Below, piece after piece: positions 26,263 to 36,044 of a DNA stretch of 64,000 nucleotides; positions within the stretch are counted from its first letter, which is position 1; the number at the start of each line of letters is the position of its first letter. Location of the stretch: positions 42,810 to 106,809 of the forward strand of contig NZ_JAOQJT010000010.1 in NCBI RefSeq assembly GCF_025567285.1, given 5' to 3'. Origin of the DNA: Coprococcus aceti (GTDB taxonomy: Bacteria; Bacillota; Clostridia; Lachnospirales; Lachnospiraceae). The notes below the pieces were generated by a model. That model saw nothing but the letters and a program-made list of their open reading frames with translations, had not been told where the DNA came from and did no database searches. The position numbers and the translations under genes were made by a program.

Positions 26263-27946
26263 GATGATCACCTCCCTTGTACTCAAACTGCGGAAGTGGT
26301 CTTGTGGACATCCGGTTGTGGCTGATAACCAGGTCTATAAGCGTCAGAATGGTTGCAGCACACACCAGGAGCACGCATCCATAATAATACTTATCCATAA
26401 CCGGGTTTATCAACACAACCACTACAGACAGAATGGTGGCAAAGGCAATAAATAATCCCATGACGCCACTTTTTCTTTTTACTCTTCTCACGTTTGCTAT
26501 GCCTTTTACTGCTCCATAAATGGCAACCAGACACGAGATGACCGCCACAACATAACTGGCCTTTCCCATAATATCCCAGTTAAAAAGTAAAGGATTTATT
26601 CCAAACTTCAGGCAAAAAAATAATATCATGCATGCTATCAGCTGTATGACTTCAAGAAAACAAGAAAACTTTATAAATGAAGTTATCTTATTTTTTAATT
26701 TTCTTTTTGTATTTTTTTGTGGCTTTTTTGTTTGTAGCTTTTTTATTTGTAGCTTTTTTATTTGTAGTTTTTTCTTCCTGCCTCCACTTTTCTTTACATT
26801 GAGTGTATGCCTTGCGAAGAATCCCACATCATTTTCATGTGTCTCTACATCCGCTATCTTCTCCATCTCATCGCAATATATCATGGTCACAAGCGCACCT
26901 ATCGCAGATACAAATGCGAGCAGAACGCCAGGTCTCACCGTAAGAAATAAGTTCAGCAAAAAGTATAATGGAGCCACTCCTATCAGGCATCCCAGCAGGA
27001 ACTTGCCGATATCAAGCGGTATATCCGCAGCCACTTTTCCTGTGCTGCCATTTACCGCTGCATATGCAATACGCTTACCGTTCTTGTATGACAAAAGCCA
27101 CACAGGAAACAACCCGGTCTTTGCTCCAGTGATCTTTATATCCATCGTTTCTGACAATGGCTCCTCCGGTTCACCGATAGCATCGTATGTACATAGATGA
27201 TGCTTTATCTTACTCATCATCACATCATACGCCATATCACCTGTCACCTGCGCTATCTTATCCCTGTACACACCATAATCCACATCCGGCAGATCCGCGT
27301 AGAACCCGCTCAGATATCCCATGGAAAATGGTTTCATATCCGCCGAGTCAAATGGTGCCACCTTACTGCTGAGATCATCCGGAAACAGCGATGATGCATC
27401 CATGGTTATATTCTCATAATGATTATCCGCAAAGCATCTTACATTATATGTATGACTGACTGTATCAACCCCTGAGCTATAGCTGTCCGTCGCCCTGACA
27501 GCTGTTTTACCTTTCTGGTCAACATCACACAGCCAATACGGCATGTATATTCCACGGAACTCCTGCACATTTCGTCTGTGTTTCAGCCTGTTCGGAGCGT
27601 ATATCGCCCTCTTCATGACTGTGGCATATGATGCCTTGCACATGTCCTTCGTCACCGCAAACGGTATCACATAATCCGGTCTTCTCTCGCTTTTCAGCCG
27701 GCTGGAAAGCATAGTCGCTGCCCCGCAGTAACTGCAGAATCCCGTCGCTGATTCATCTGTACTGTATATCTCCCCACCACACTGCGGACAAATGAATACA
27801 GTAAGTTCCATAAGCTTGCGTTCCTCGCTGTCCTCATCCTTGTCGACACTCTCCGGCTCGTATTCATTTCCACATGCTTTGCAGTACATTTTCTTTCTTG
27901 CTATATCATATACCAGATTGCTGCCACATCCGGCACATTGTATCAT
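26255..27946 (-). CDS. Zinc-ribbon membrane protein (TFIIB-type zinc finger N-terminus)
   Basis: A 563-aa protein. Two zinc ribbons open it: CAGCGSNLVYD with CKACGNEY, and CPQCGGEIYS with CSYCG. A soluble region follows (RLKHRRNVQEFRGIYMPYWLCD, about 115). Hydrophobic helices occur at about 320-355 and again in pairs at about 440-545. Between these is a Lys-rich tandem repeat (KKLQIK units). The architecture resembles Firmicute TFIIB-type zinc-ribbon membrane proteins of unknown role that often accompany TPM/YgcG or SPFH proteins. It is coupled to the downstream YgcG-like gene. Confidence 0.72.
   Translation of the reverse strand: MIQCAGCGSNLVYDIARKKMYCKACGNEYEPESVDKDEDSEERKLMELTVFICPQCGGEIYSTDESATGFCSYCGAATMLSSRLKSERRPDYVIPFAVTKDMCKASYATVMKRAIYAPNRLKHRRNVQEFRGIYMPYWLCDVDQKGKTAVRATDSYSSGVDTVSHTYNVRCFADNHYENITMDASSLFPDDLSSKVAPFDSADMKPFSMGYLSGFYADLPDVDYGVYRDKIAQVTGDMAYDVMMSKIKHHLCTYDAIGEPEEPLSETMDIKITGAKTGLFPVWLLSYKNGKRIAYAAVNGSTGKVAADIPLDIGKFLLGCLIGVAPLYFLLNLFLTVRPGVLLAFVSAIGALVTMIYCDEMEKIADVETHENDVGFFARHTLNVKKSGGRKKKLQIKKLQIKKLQTKKPQKNTKRKLKNKITSFIKFSCFLEVIQLIACMILFFCLKFGINPLLFNWDIMGKASYVVAVISCLVAIYGAVKGIANVRRVKRKSGVMGLFIAFATILSVVVVLINPVMDKYYYGCVLLVCAATILTLIDLVISHNRMSTRPLPQFEYKGGDHRA
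26703..26775 (-). repeat. 18-bp in-frame tandem repeat in the zinc-ribbon gene
   Basis: About four copies of an 18-base unit (TTTATTTGTAGCTTTTTT on the plus strand, with small variants) encode KKLQIK, KKLQIK, KKLQTK and KKPQKN. The unit is a multiple of 3, so copy changes would lengthen a charged linker without a frameshift. Confidence 0.8.
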
Positions 27947-28009
27947 ATGTATTTCCCCCTGTAATATAAATTGTGAAAGATTATTGACGAAATAACCTAA
28001 CTCATTATA

Positions 28010-28777
28010 CTACCTCTTTTTATAAAGAACCAGTTCCGGATTTGTCCCTTCCGCCTCATATGTCGATATCAATATAAAATCCATATCCGCCAGGACCCCA
28101 AAACATCTGTCTCCACCAAACTCACATTCCAACTGATTTCCCAGATATGTCTTCTCGTCATCAAGGAATCTGACATTCATGCCATTTGGCAGACGATACT
28201 CGAGATTCACATATTTGCCAACAAGCGCATTGAGTCTTTCAAGACGGGGCATTCCTTCTATATGAAGCGCATTGATCTCGTCTATAAGCTGCTCTTTAAA
28301 TGCCTCAAACTGGCCGCCATCACTTAGCTGCTCATAACGCTTCCAATAATCAAGCTTCGGCAGAATTTCCTTCAAATATGCTCTCGCCTGCTCCTCAGTG
28401 AAATTCTCCCCCACCATATTCTTCACACATACATCGATCAGATCATCCATGTTGCTGTAGGTATAAGTACCGTCGGCATAACACCATTTGCAGTAATCCT
28501 CGTTCAGCGCACCATCACTGTCCCGCCCCATAATGGCATCGTCCTCAAGCGGCATTCCACAGCACTGACATATCAATTTCCTCGGTTCGCCAAGCAGAGT
28601 GTTTATCGATACATCAAACTCTTTTGAAAGCAGTTTCAACGTATCTGTATTCGGCACTGTATCGCCGTTTTCCCAACGTGACACCGCCTGCCTTGTGACC
28701 ATGACCTTCTCTGCCAGGTCATCCTGGGATAATCCCCGTTTGGTTCGAAGTTCTAATATAACGTCCTTTGTCTCCAT
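28010..28777 (-). CDS. XRE-family regulator with zinc-ribbon and effector-like C-terminus
   Basis: A 255-aa protein. The N-terminal HTH is LRTKRGLSQDDLAEKVMVTRQAVSRWENGDTVPNTDTLKLLS. A zinc-ribbon segment CQCCGMPLED with CKWCYADG (about 79-115) follows. The C-terminal half ends in LISTYEAEG and could be a ligand or partner domain. Start 28777 has GGAGGTGA upstream; a longer frame begins 9 codons earlier inside the ribosome site. It borders the accessory region that begins with the SF1 helicase gene 46 bases upstream. Target unknown. Confidence 0.82.
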   Translation of the reverse strand: METKDVILELRTKRGLSQDDLAEKVMVTRQAVSRWENGDTVPNTDTLKLLSKEFDVSINTLLGEPRKLICQCCGMPLEDDAIMGRDSDGALNEDYCKWCYADGTYTYSNMDDLIDVCVKNMVGENFTEEQARAYLKEILPKLDYWKRYEQLSDGGQFEAFKEQLIDEINALHIEGMPRLERLNALVGKYVNLEYRLPNGMNVRFLDDEKTYLGNQLECEFGGDRCFGVLADMDFILISTYEAEGTNPELVLYKKR

Positions 28778-28850
28778 TGTACTCACCTCCGTTATGGATA
28801 TCATAACAGATTGCGGGGATTGGGGAAAGCAACGGGGTGTTGCTCTGTTC

Positions 28851-31800
28851 CTATACCGACTGCGTAAACCGGCATTTCGGAAAGCCAGAGCAACCTATAA
28901 ATTTGCCAAATTTCCCCGATCTTTCAACCAACTTTTTCCCGCATTCCGGGCATATCATAGCCGTCTTTGCAGATACAGATTTAGCATCTTCGGTCTTATC
29001 GCCAAGCAGCTCAGCAACCTCTTTATCTGTTAGTATCTCTGCTGTGCATTCTCTCGCAACCCTCACCGACCTGCAAGTCCATACCGACTTATCGCCTATC
29101 ATGTAAAATCTAAACTTCGCCCTTGTCGCTGCAACATTGACGATATTATTGTTCACCCAGTTGACTGCTCCCATAGATTTGCTGTCGCATCCGAGTAGGA
29201 ATATAACCTCATCCGTTCCCTGGCCCTGGAAAGTGTGCACAGTTCCAATGTTATTTGCATTAAGCCATTTTCTGACTCTTGGCTCTTTTCCGTATAACTC
29301 TGATTTCTTTATCATCTCCAGCATCCCCTCTTTCACCGATGTAAATGGTGTGATGATAAACAACCTAGGGATATCACCGGAATCCCGTTCAAATTTTCTC
29401 TCCAGTAGTTTCAGAACAAGCTCGCCCTGCGCCTTGACAAAGTGATCCTTCTTGCCCGAATTCTCAGCACCTGCTACATCTATCCAGCAGCTCTTGTCCA
29501 GGATAAATGTTCTTGCCCTGTCCTCCTTAGGAGCTGCCGTCTGCTGCTTCATAGTTCCATCATACGAAAGAACATTTGAGATTGTGTACATCGGGTCAAT
29601 GCAGCGCCTATGGACTACCAGTGGGCAGCCTACCCACTCTTTCTCCTCATCCTTTCCAAGATAAGTTCCATACGGATTTATATAGTCAGCAAAAGCCTGC
29701 ACAGAGATTTTCTTATCCTTGTAACCTGCCAATATCTCTGCTGTAAGCAACTGCTTTATCATGTCAGTCTCTGCGGTAACCACAGGCTCGATCTGCTTTG
29801 GATCTCCGACTATGATCGCCTTTCTGCATCTGAACATCGCACCAACTGCCATCTGTGGCTGTGCCTGTCCCGCCTCATCGACGATAAGAGTTCCAAGCAC
29901 TCCGCTTTTCTTCACATCGCCCAGAAATGTCTGCGCAGAAGCAAATGTTGTGGATATTACAGGGGTGAGCAGAAAAATGCTCTGGAGCATATATGGCATG
30001 GCTTCTTCTCTGTCTGCAAGCTTCATCCTCTCACCACAATCATCAAACACATTCCACGCAATCATCAGGTTGATGATATTATGCCGCATGCATTTTGAAG
30101 AAATGACAAATTCTTTGTGCAGCTTACATGCATACAGGAATAGCTTTTCACGCTCTCTATTGTACTGGGCGGTAAACCATGGATTGGTTATCTGTGCTTT
30201 TGTTGACAGCCGATCATCCTCGGATACATAACGTTCCATAAATACAGCGTCCACCGGGGGCATCTTCATCTGCCCATGCGAATATTTTGAAATACACCGC
30301 TGATATTCCTGAAGATTCTGCAGACCAGATATCCTGTTGTTCAAAGAAGTTATCTCTCCATTAAGTTTTGATATTGTCGCTTTCTTCTCCTGAATGAATA
30401 TATCTCTTGCGGATGTATCCTTACGCCTTGCGAACAATCCCTTCGGTCTGCTTTCCTCAAGCTCGATCAGCTCTTTTTGTTCAGCAAATAACTGACGCTC
30501 AAGCATCTGCCGCTTTCTTTCCACATCACTTATTTCACATGACAAATCCTCTGGTGCATCTTCCTGCAGCTCCATAGGAACCGAACCTGCCAGAGCACAG
30601 ATCTGTTCCAACTCATTTCGCAGGCTTTCCACCAGTTTATATTGAGATAAAAACTTTTTTCTTACCTCCAGATATTTTGCCTTATGTTGCTCTCTGACAC
30701 CAATTGATCTATAGTCCTCCACAAATGGCTTCAGGACCGAATTGCAATACTTACGAATATTTGCTTTTCTGCCAAATGGAGCGGATATCAATCCCCAGCA
30801 GTCAGCTCCGCCTAAAAGTTTATCCGCATAACGCGTAAAATAAATGTCCTTCTCTTCATGGCTCTTACCATATCTGGTTATAGTCTCCACATCACCTGAC
30901 TTGTTGATATCAAACAAATCATGAACCTCATCCAGACCGCAGCGGATCTCCTCTTCATCATCTCTAGACGACTCCAGACTGTCAAGTATATCCCTCGCCT
31001 TCGGAAGATCTATCGTGATATTTTCCACCGCCGCATTATTACATGACGCGACCAGCATACTATAATTGTTGATCTCATCAACATTTATCGAATAATAATG
31101 AGGCGCATACTGGTAATAGGCATTCGCATTTGCCTCTAGCGGTCCATGCGAAAATGAATGCATTTCGAATATAGAATCCGGATCTTCTGCATTCTCAGCA
31201 AGGAGTCTGGCACGCTCAACAATATTGCTTGCCACGATCTCCTTGAGCAATGTAGTCTTTCCCGTTCCGGGAGGTCCGTTTATAGAAAAAACTGGAGCAT
31301 CCCCGTCCTGTCTGATCGCAATATTGACTGCAACCTGCTGCATCAACGCCGGCATATATTTGGCCGGCCATTTTCCCCTTGGCGAATTTGTAACGTTAAG
31401 AATTCTGTCAAAGAACAACTTCATCTCACTCTTTCCCGCATCCGGCGAGATGATCGTTCTCGGTAAATCGTCTGGGCCTTTCGACTTTTCGTACCCTGCC
31501 AGAATGTACTCGATCACTTTCTTCTCATATTCATTCCCATCGCCAAAGCTCCCGTTCTGAACCAGCTCTGACAACTGAATAATGTCATTCAAAAAGAAGC
31601 TTTTACCCAGATCCGCATAGTCAAATGCGTCCTCGTCCGCATCTCTGGCCTGTTCGCTCGCATACCTGTTGTATTCGGCAATTCCCATCGATTCCTGCGA
31701 ATCCTCTGAGAATCTGTGTTGCACATACTCGTTAAAAATCTTTTCATATATGGTTGAAATGAACTCATCAACATTCTGGTCCTGCAGTTCCTCATCGATC

Positions 31801-32339
31801 TCTCCAACAAGTTCTTCATACTCGCTAGTATCGAGAGAAAAGTCATGACTATTATGTGCTCTTGACTCATCCCACTTGGCAACTGCCCACAGTATCGATG
31901 ACAGCTGGAAACTGTTCTTAAGATACACACCTTTCGTATCTGTCTTGAATGAGCACCATGCGATCGCGCTCTTTTTCGGATAAGCTATCTCAGGATTATC
32001 GGATTTATCCTCTATAAACTTCTCAAGATAATCAACTACTGTATTCCGCTCTACCTTCCCCAGACAGAAATGGATCTCTTCACCAACCGAAGGAAACTTC
32101 GCATATTCGTCCCTGTCATTTCCCAAGATCATTTCCAGATCAATATCAGGAGATGACAAAACTGGCAAATCAAAGAAGACCTCGATCTTCTCTGCCTTAA
32201 CCTCTTTTCCATTCTTAATATTTTTAATTAGCTTTTTGTCCTCTGAACTTTCCTGTGGAATGTCGGTCTGCCCTAGAAATTCTGTGATTTTCCAGTAGTT
32301 TAGGATTTCCAGGACTGCAGTTTTTCGTTTGTTTTCCAT
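28851..32339 (-). CDS. Large SF1 (UPF1/DNA2-like) helicase with C-terminal topoisomerase-type zinc ribbon
   Basis: A 1162-aa protein. The N-terminal 340 residues are unassigned. Motif I is GPPGTGKTTLL (about 353). A long coiled-coil-like insertion lies at about 560-680 (ERKRQMLERQLFAEQKELIELEE type). Motif II is IVDEAGQAQPQ (about 818), followed by GDPKQIEPV, and motifs V/VI are VHTFQGQGTDEVIF and NVAATRAKFR. The last 35 residues form a CPECGKKL...CSGFPKC zinc ribbon as in topoisomerase I C-termini. It probably unwinds or remodels DNA or RNA. It is the last gene of a three-gene operon with a Nudix enzyme and a DUF3427 helicase. Nuclease motifs were not seen. Confidence 0.85.
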   Translation of the reverse strand: MENKRKTAVLEILNYWKITEFLGQTDIPQESSEDKKLIKNIKNGKEVKAEKIEVFFDLPVLSSPDIDLEMILGNDRDEYAKFPSVGEEIHFCLGKVERNTVVDYLEKFIEDKSDNPEIAYPKKSAIAWCSFKTDTKGVYLKNSFQLSSILWAVAKWDESRAHNSHDFSLDTSEYEELVGEIDEELQDQNVDEFISTIYEKIFNEYVQHRFSEDSQESMGIAEYNRYASEQARDADEDAFDYADLGKSFFLNDIIQLSELVQNGSFGDGNEYEKKVIEYILAGYEKSKGPDDLPRTIISPDAGKSEMKLFFDRILNVTNSPRGKWPAKYMPALMQQVAVNIAIRQDGDAPVFSINGPPGTGKTTLLKEIVASNIVERARLLAENAEDPDSIFEMHSFSHGPLEANANAYYQYAPHYYSINVDEINNYSMLVASCNNAAVENITIDLPKARDILDSLESSRDDEEEIRCGLDEVHDLFDINKSGDVETITRYGKSHEEKDIYFTRYADKLLGGADCWGLISAPFGRKANIRKYCNSVLKPFVEDYRSIGVREQHKAKYLEVRKKFLSQYKLVESLRNELEQICALAGSVPMELQEDAPEDLSCEISDVERKRQMLERQLFAEQKELIELEESRPKGLFARRKDTSARDIFIQEKKATISKLNGEITSLNNRISGLQNLQEYQRCISKYSHGQMKMPPVDAVFMERYVSEDDRLSTKAQITNPWFTAQYNREREKLFLYACKLHKEFVISSKCMRHNIINLMIAWNVFDDCGERMKLADREEAMPYMLQSIFLLTPVISTTFASAQTFLGDVKKSGVLGTLIVDEAGQAQPQMAVGAMFRCRKAIIVGDPKQIEPVVTAETDMIKQLLTAEILAGYKDKKISVQAFADYINPYGTYLGKDEEKEWVGCPLVVHRRCIDPMYTISNVLSYDGTMKQQTAAPKEDRARTFILDKSCWIDVAGAENSGKKDHFVKAQGELVLKLLERKFERDSGDIPRLFIITPFTSVKEGMLEMIKKSELYGKEPRVRKWLNANNIGTVHTFQGQGTDEVIFLLGCDSKSMGAVNWVNNNIVNVAATRAKFRFYMIGDKSVWTCRSVRVARECTAEILTDKEVAELLGDKTEDAKSVSAKTAMICPECGKKLVERSGKFGKFIGCSGFPKCRFTQSV

Positions 32340-32426
32340 TCGGTGTGCTCCTTGTGGTGTAACCCCTAATCTTCTTTCTTGAAATATCTTCCGATCTTTC
32401 TTATAACCTCACTTTTGAATCTGTTT

Positions 32427-32828
32427 TTACATTTGCTTACCCTTTATCTTATCCACCAGTGTCACATCCGCCGGCAGCCAATCGACCGAATCAAGTTCCT
32501 CTATAGTGAGCCACTTCGCATCTTCGTGTTCTTTTAATTCTAAATGATCTGCTGCCAGCTCACACAAGAAACAATCCATCGACAAATGAAAAGCTGGATA
32601 ATCATATTCGATAGTATCAAGCAACTCTCCAACATTTATCCTTGCATCCAGTTCCTCGTTTATCTCCCTGACCAGAGCGTCCTGTGGAGTTTCACCAGCT
32701 TCTATTTTTCCTCCAGGGAATTCCCATCCCCCTTTAAGTTCTCCGTATCCTCTCTGGGTTGCAAATATCTGCTTTTGGTTGTTTTTTTCTCTTACAATTA
32801 CTGCAGCAACTACTCTTATTGTCTTCAT
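32427..32828 (-). CDS. Nudix hydrolase (MutT-like)
   Basis: A 133-aa Nudix enzyme. The Nudix box is GGKIEAGETPQDALVREINEEL (GX5EX7REUXEE), at about residues 36-57. MutT-like members hydrolyse oxidised or other (d)NTPs to monophosphates. The start is ATG at 32828, where GGAGG sits 5 bases upstream; the stop of the DUF3427 helicase is 12 bases upstream. Tight linkage to that helicase suggests a nucleotide-related partner function rather than housekeeping (inference). Confidence 0.9.
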   Translation of the reverse strand: MKTIRVVAAVIVREKNNQKQIFATQRGYGELKGGWEFPGGKIEAGETPQDALVREINEELDARINVGELLDTIEYDYPAFHLSMDCFLCELAADHLELKEHEDAKWLTIEELDSVDWLPADVTLVDKIKGKQM

Positions 32829-32840
32829 AACATCCTCCAA

Positions 32841-35819
32841 TTAAGAATTTACAATGTACTCGTAAATATCTTCACGCACTGGAACATCAAGTATCCATTC
32901 AATTTCCACTGCTGTTTTCTCTGTGTTCTCCATTTTGAATTCTTTAGTTTTTCCACTTGCTGTCATATGTCCAAGATAATAAAACTCCTTAGAAATCTTA
33001 TCATCTTTATTCTTTCTTACAAAAAGCTCTACATGAATCCCTCTTTCCTTCGCTTTAAGGAAATTCTGTACATCCTCTGATTGTAAACTTCTGCCAGACT
33101 TCGAAATAGCTATCAATCGATCCCTGAAGCCCGGAACAAAATGATCTTCATATTTCGTGGTGTCACTAATATCCTCTGCCTTATCATAATTGATGAACAC
33201 AGGAAATGTCTTCGTCTTTCTGTCATATTTATATCCACCAATATTTAACGGAACTTCATTCTGCTCCCAATTGAGAAGACGACACACATCCTCATAAGTG
33301 TATTTCTGGTACAAAACAAAGTCCGTCTGATCATATGTATTACTATAATCACGCTCGTATCTGCTAATACCAAATTCAACAAGTTCTTGAAGGATATCAT
33401 AAAATTCGCCATTTGACAGCATTTGTAAAAATGACTTTGTTGGTCTATAATCGTTTTCTTTTTTCTCAATAAACACGCACTTCGCGTAAGTTTTCTTGCT
33501 CGCTCCAGCCGGGAATTCATTAGTCATAACATTTACAATGTTTTCCTTCTGATCCTGACTGACATCTTTTCCATACTCCCTCATGTCCTCTGAAAGGCCG
33601 GCAAACAAACCAAATTTAGCTAGGCCCCGGGCATATGTAAGTATTCTCTTCAACATCTGAAGTTCCTGAATTCTTTTTCCATTTGCCAATTTCTTAGAAA
33701 CAAATTCGATTACTTTTTCTTCATCCTCTGGCAAGCGAGTCTTGTATTCTTTCTCATATTTCACTAAAAACTTATAATACGATCCGAGACTGTTGTTATC
33801 AAAGATTCGAATAACATCCATCTCGCCGTATTCATCAAAATCCCTCAATCTGGGAATACGTCCAAGTTTATTCTTGAGGTTCGTATAATTCTCTTTAATG
33901 AGCCTTATATCACTAAAGTTTGCGTTATCAACCGATGTAAAAATTCTTTTTTTACTTATTTCGTCAAAATGAATCGTGGAGGCACCAGGAATCATCCGTT
34001 CACCTTCCATGACATATCTACGGATATTATCTTTGTTGTATGTTCTATCTCCTGATAAGGCAATCGGTATCATGAAATTGTTGTTATAGTTTCCAATAAA
34101 ATCAAGGATTACAACGTATTCTTTCCCCTCTGCTTTTCGAAGGCCTCTTCCCAATTGCTGTATAAAAACAATTGGAGACTGAGTCGGTCTCAACATGATG
34201 ACCTGATTTACCTCGACAATATCAACACCTTCATTTAAGACATCCACAGAGAAAATATAATCTATAGGAGTCTTATCTGCCGCTGCGTCTCTCTCATCCA
34301 TAGCAAGTCTCTCAAACGCATCCTGCCTAACCATCTCTGAGTCCTCACCACTAAGTGCAACTGTCCTATATCCTAATTCGTTGAACTTCTTTGAAAGTTC
34401 CTTACACTCCCGATTACGGCTGCAAAATATCAGGCCCTTTACACGTTCTCCGCTGTAACCATAGTAATTCGACTGCTCTATAACAAGCTTTACACGCTCG
34501 TCACATACCAATTTATTAAAATCTTCTTCAGATAGATTCTTTGACTTGGTATCCTGTACAACGGATAAATCAGTAATTCCAAAATAGTGAAATGGACACA
34601 GCAAGTCCTCTTCCATTGCCTGCTGCAGACGAATCTCATAGGCTATCTGATGATTAAATATCTCATAAATATTTTCCCCAGAATCATTGTCATTCCTCTT
34701 GTCAGGCGTAGCTGTCATACCAAGGAATAGACGTGGGGTAAAGTAATTCATAACCTTCTGATATGTATTTGCCGAGCTATGGTGGGCCTCATCCAGAATA
34801 ATACAATCAAACTCGGCTGGATCATACATTTGCAAATGCTCATCCCTATTTAACGTCTCCACAGTGGCAAATATATAATCTCTATCGTATTCATGATAGC
34901 CAGCACCAACCAACCCTACAGAAATCGTACTGCCGAAAACTCTCTGATACGATTTCTTTGCCTGTACAGCAAGTGACGCTCGATGGACAAGAAATAACAC
35001 TCTCTTAAATCCAAGTTCACGCATTGCAAATGCCGACGCATAAGTCTTTCCCGTACCAGTGGCACTTATAAGAAGTGCTCTCTTCTCATCATTCTCCAAT
35101 ATAGCTTTAAGGTTAGCAATAAATCTCACCTGCATGCTGTTTGGTTTTAATTTATATCTCTCCAATGAGGTAACATTTCCCTCTGAAGCGATTTTCCTTT
35201 GAGCTTTGATTATATCGTATCTCTGCTTATATTCCTCATAAAACACATCATAGTCCAGAGCATATTCTGAGTTCCATAACTCGTCAAATTCTCTTAATAT
35301 ATCCTCTGACATCTCTCCCTGTGCCGTGGAGACAAGCTTCGTATTCCATTCTCTATTGGTCGTGAGTGCAGCACTAGTAATATTCGAGCTGCCAATTATG
35401 ATCCTGTATATTTCTTCCTCTCTGAATATATATCCCTTTGTATGAAAGCCATTGTTAGCAGATCTTGTGTCATACATTCTAATCTTTATATTCTTCAGAG
35501 AATGCAATTTCTCCAAAGCCAAAGGCTCACTAAAATCCAAATAGTTTGAGGTCAATATCTCCCCTGGAACCCCTTTTGTCTCAAGCTCTTTCAACGTCTG
35601 AAGAAGCGGTGTTACACCGCCCAAAGTAATAAATGCCACACTTATCTGAAACTTATCACATTTTAGAAGTTCACTCTCTATGACTGAAATAACTTTCTTA
35701 CCTTCCCTGTGATTATTTGAAACAAAGCCCGGCTTATATGATATCTCAGATGCAATATTGCCATCGATATATGCAGTTTCCAATCCGTCACGTACTAACT
35801 GCGTTTTATCCTGAATCAT
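32841..35819 (-). CDS. PLD-SF2 helicase-DUF3427 multidomain protein
   Basis: A 992-aa protein. An N-terminal phospholipase D-like module (about 40-190) carries one HxK half-site, GFHTKGYIF, then GSSNIT. The SF2 DEAD/DEAH helicase follows: SATGTGKTYAS (about 251), LDEAHHSSA (about 344), GMTATPDK, then IQQLGRGLRKAEGK (motif VI). The remaining about 400 residues match the DUF3427 architecture, ending YYLGHMTASGK and VEIEWIL. A single HxK site suggests dimerisation if it cuts DNA. It is the first gene of the operon. The ATG at 35819 follows GGAGG by 6 bases. DUF3427 helicases are found in defence-island settings, but I cannot name a characterised system for this set. Confidence 0.88.
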   Translation of the reverse strand: MIQDKTQLVRDGLETAYIDGNIASEISYKPGFVSNNHREGKKVISVIESELLKCDKFQISVAFITLGGVTPLLQTLKELETKGVPGEILTSNYLDFSEPLALEKLHSLKNIKIRMYDTRSANNGFHTKGYIFREEEIYRIIIGSSNITSAALTTNREWNTKLVSTAQGEMSEDILREFDELWNSEYALDYDVFYEEYKQRYDIIKAQRKIASEGNVTSLERYKLKPNSMQVRFIANLKAILENDEKRALLISATGTGKTYASAFAMRELGFKRVLFLVHRASLAVQAKKSYQRVFGSTISVGLVGAGYHEYDRDYIFATVETLNRDEHLQMYDPAEFDCIILDEAHHSSANTYQKVMNYFTPRLFLGMTATPDKRNDNDSGENIYEIFNHQIAYEIRLQQAMEEDLLCPFHYFGITDLSVVQDTKSKNLSEEDFNKLVCDERVKLVIEQSNYYGYSGERVKGLIFCSRNRECKELSKKFNELGYRTVALSGEDSEMVRQDAFERLAMDERDAAADKTPIDYIFSVDVLNEGVDIVEVNQVIMLRPTQSPIVFIQQLGRGLRKAEGKEYVVILDFIGNYNNNFMIPIALSGDRTYNKDNIRRYVMEGERMIPGASTIHFDEISKKRIFTSVDNANFSDIRLIKENYTNLKNKLGRIPRLRDFDEYGEMDVIRIFDNNSLGSYYKFLVKYEKEYKTRLPEDEEKVIEFVSKKLANGKRIQELQMLKRILTYARGLAKFGLFAGLSEDMREYGKDVSQDQKENIVNVMTNEFPAGASKKTYAKCVFIEKKENDYRPTKSFLQMLSNGEFYDILQELVEFGISRYERDYSNTYDQTDFVLYQKYTYEDVCRLLNWEQNEVPLNIGGYKYDRKTKTFPVFINYDKAEDISDTTKYEDHFVPGFRDRLIAISKSGRSLQSEDVQNFLKAKERGIHVELFVRKNKDDKISKEFYYLGHMTASGKTKEFKMENTEKTAVEIEWILDVPVREDIYEYIVNS

Positions 35820-35892
35820 AGTTGTCCTCCATTTCAAATAGTATGATTTATTTTATCATAAAAGATGGGGAATGGGGAGATTTGTAAAAATT

Positions 35893-35934
35893 AAAGCGGG
35901 ATAGAATCTGGTTTGGTGATTCTATCCCGCCTTT
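35893..35934. terminator. Terminator between the helicase operon and the zinc-protein gene
   Basis: A 16-bp near-perfect stem (AAAGCGGGATAGAATC with GATTCTATCCCGCCTTT) and 9-base loop. The minus-strand transcript runs into TTTAATTTTT, so it ends the upstream DUF4177-like gene before the helicase operon promoter. Confidence 0.85.
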
Positions 35935-36044
35935 AAGTACAATAAATAATTGATGTCAGGCAGTCTCATTATAAAACCAACTGCCTATGCTTATTCTTTT
36001 ATAGTTTTCTGTATCCATTCAATTCTACATAACTAAACTTTGAA

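Noticed and set aside
26628..27200. 190-codon plus-strand frame opposite the zinc-ribbon gene
   Set aside because: Phe/Cys repeats are the antisense reading of the KKLQIK tandem repeat.
28851..35819. Mokosh-type defence system
   Set aside because: Mokosh pairs a PLD domain with an SF1 helicase; here the PLD is fused to an SF2 helicase-DUF3427 and the SF1 helicase is a separate, zinc-ribbon protein. The match is not good enough to name.
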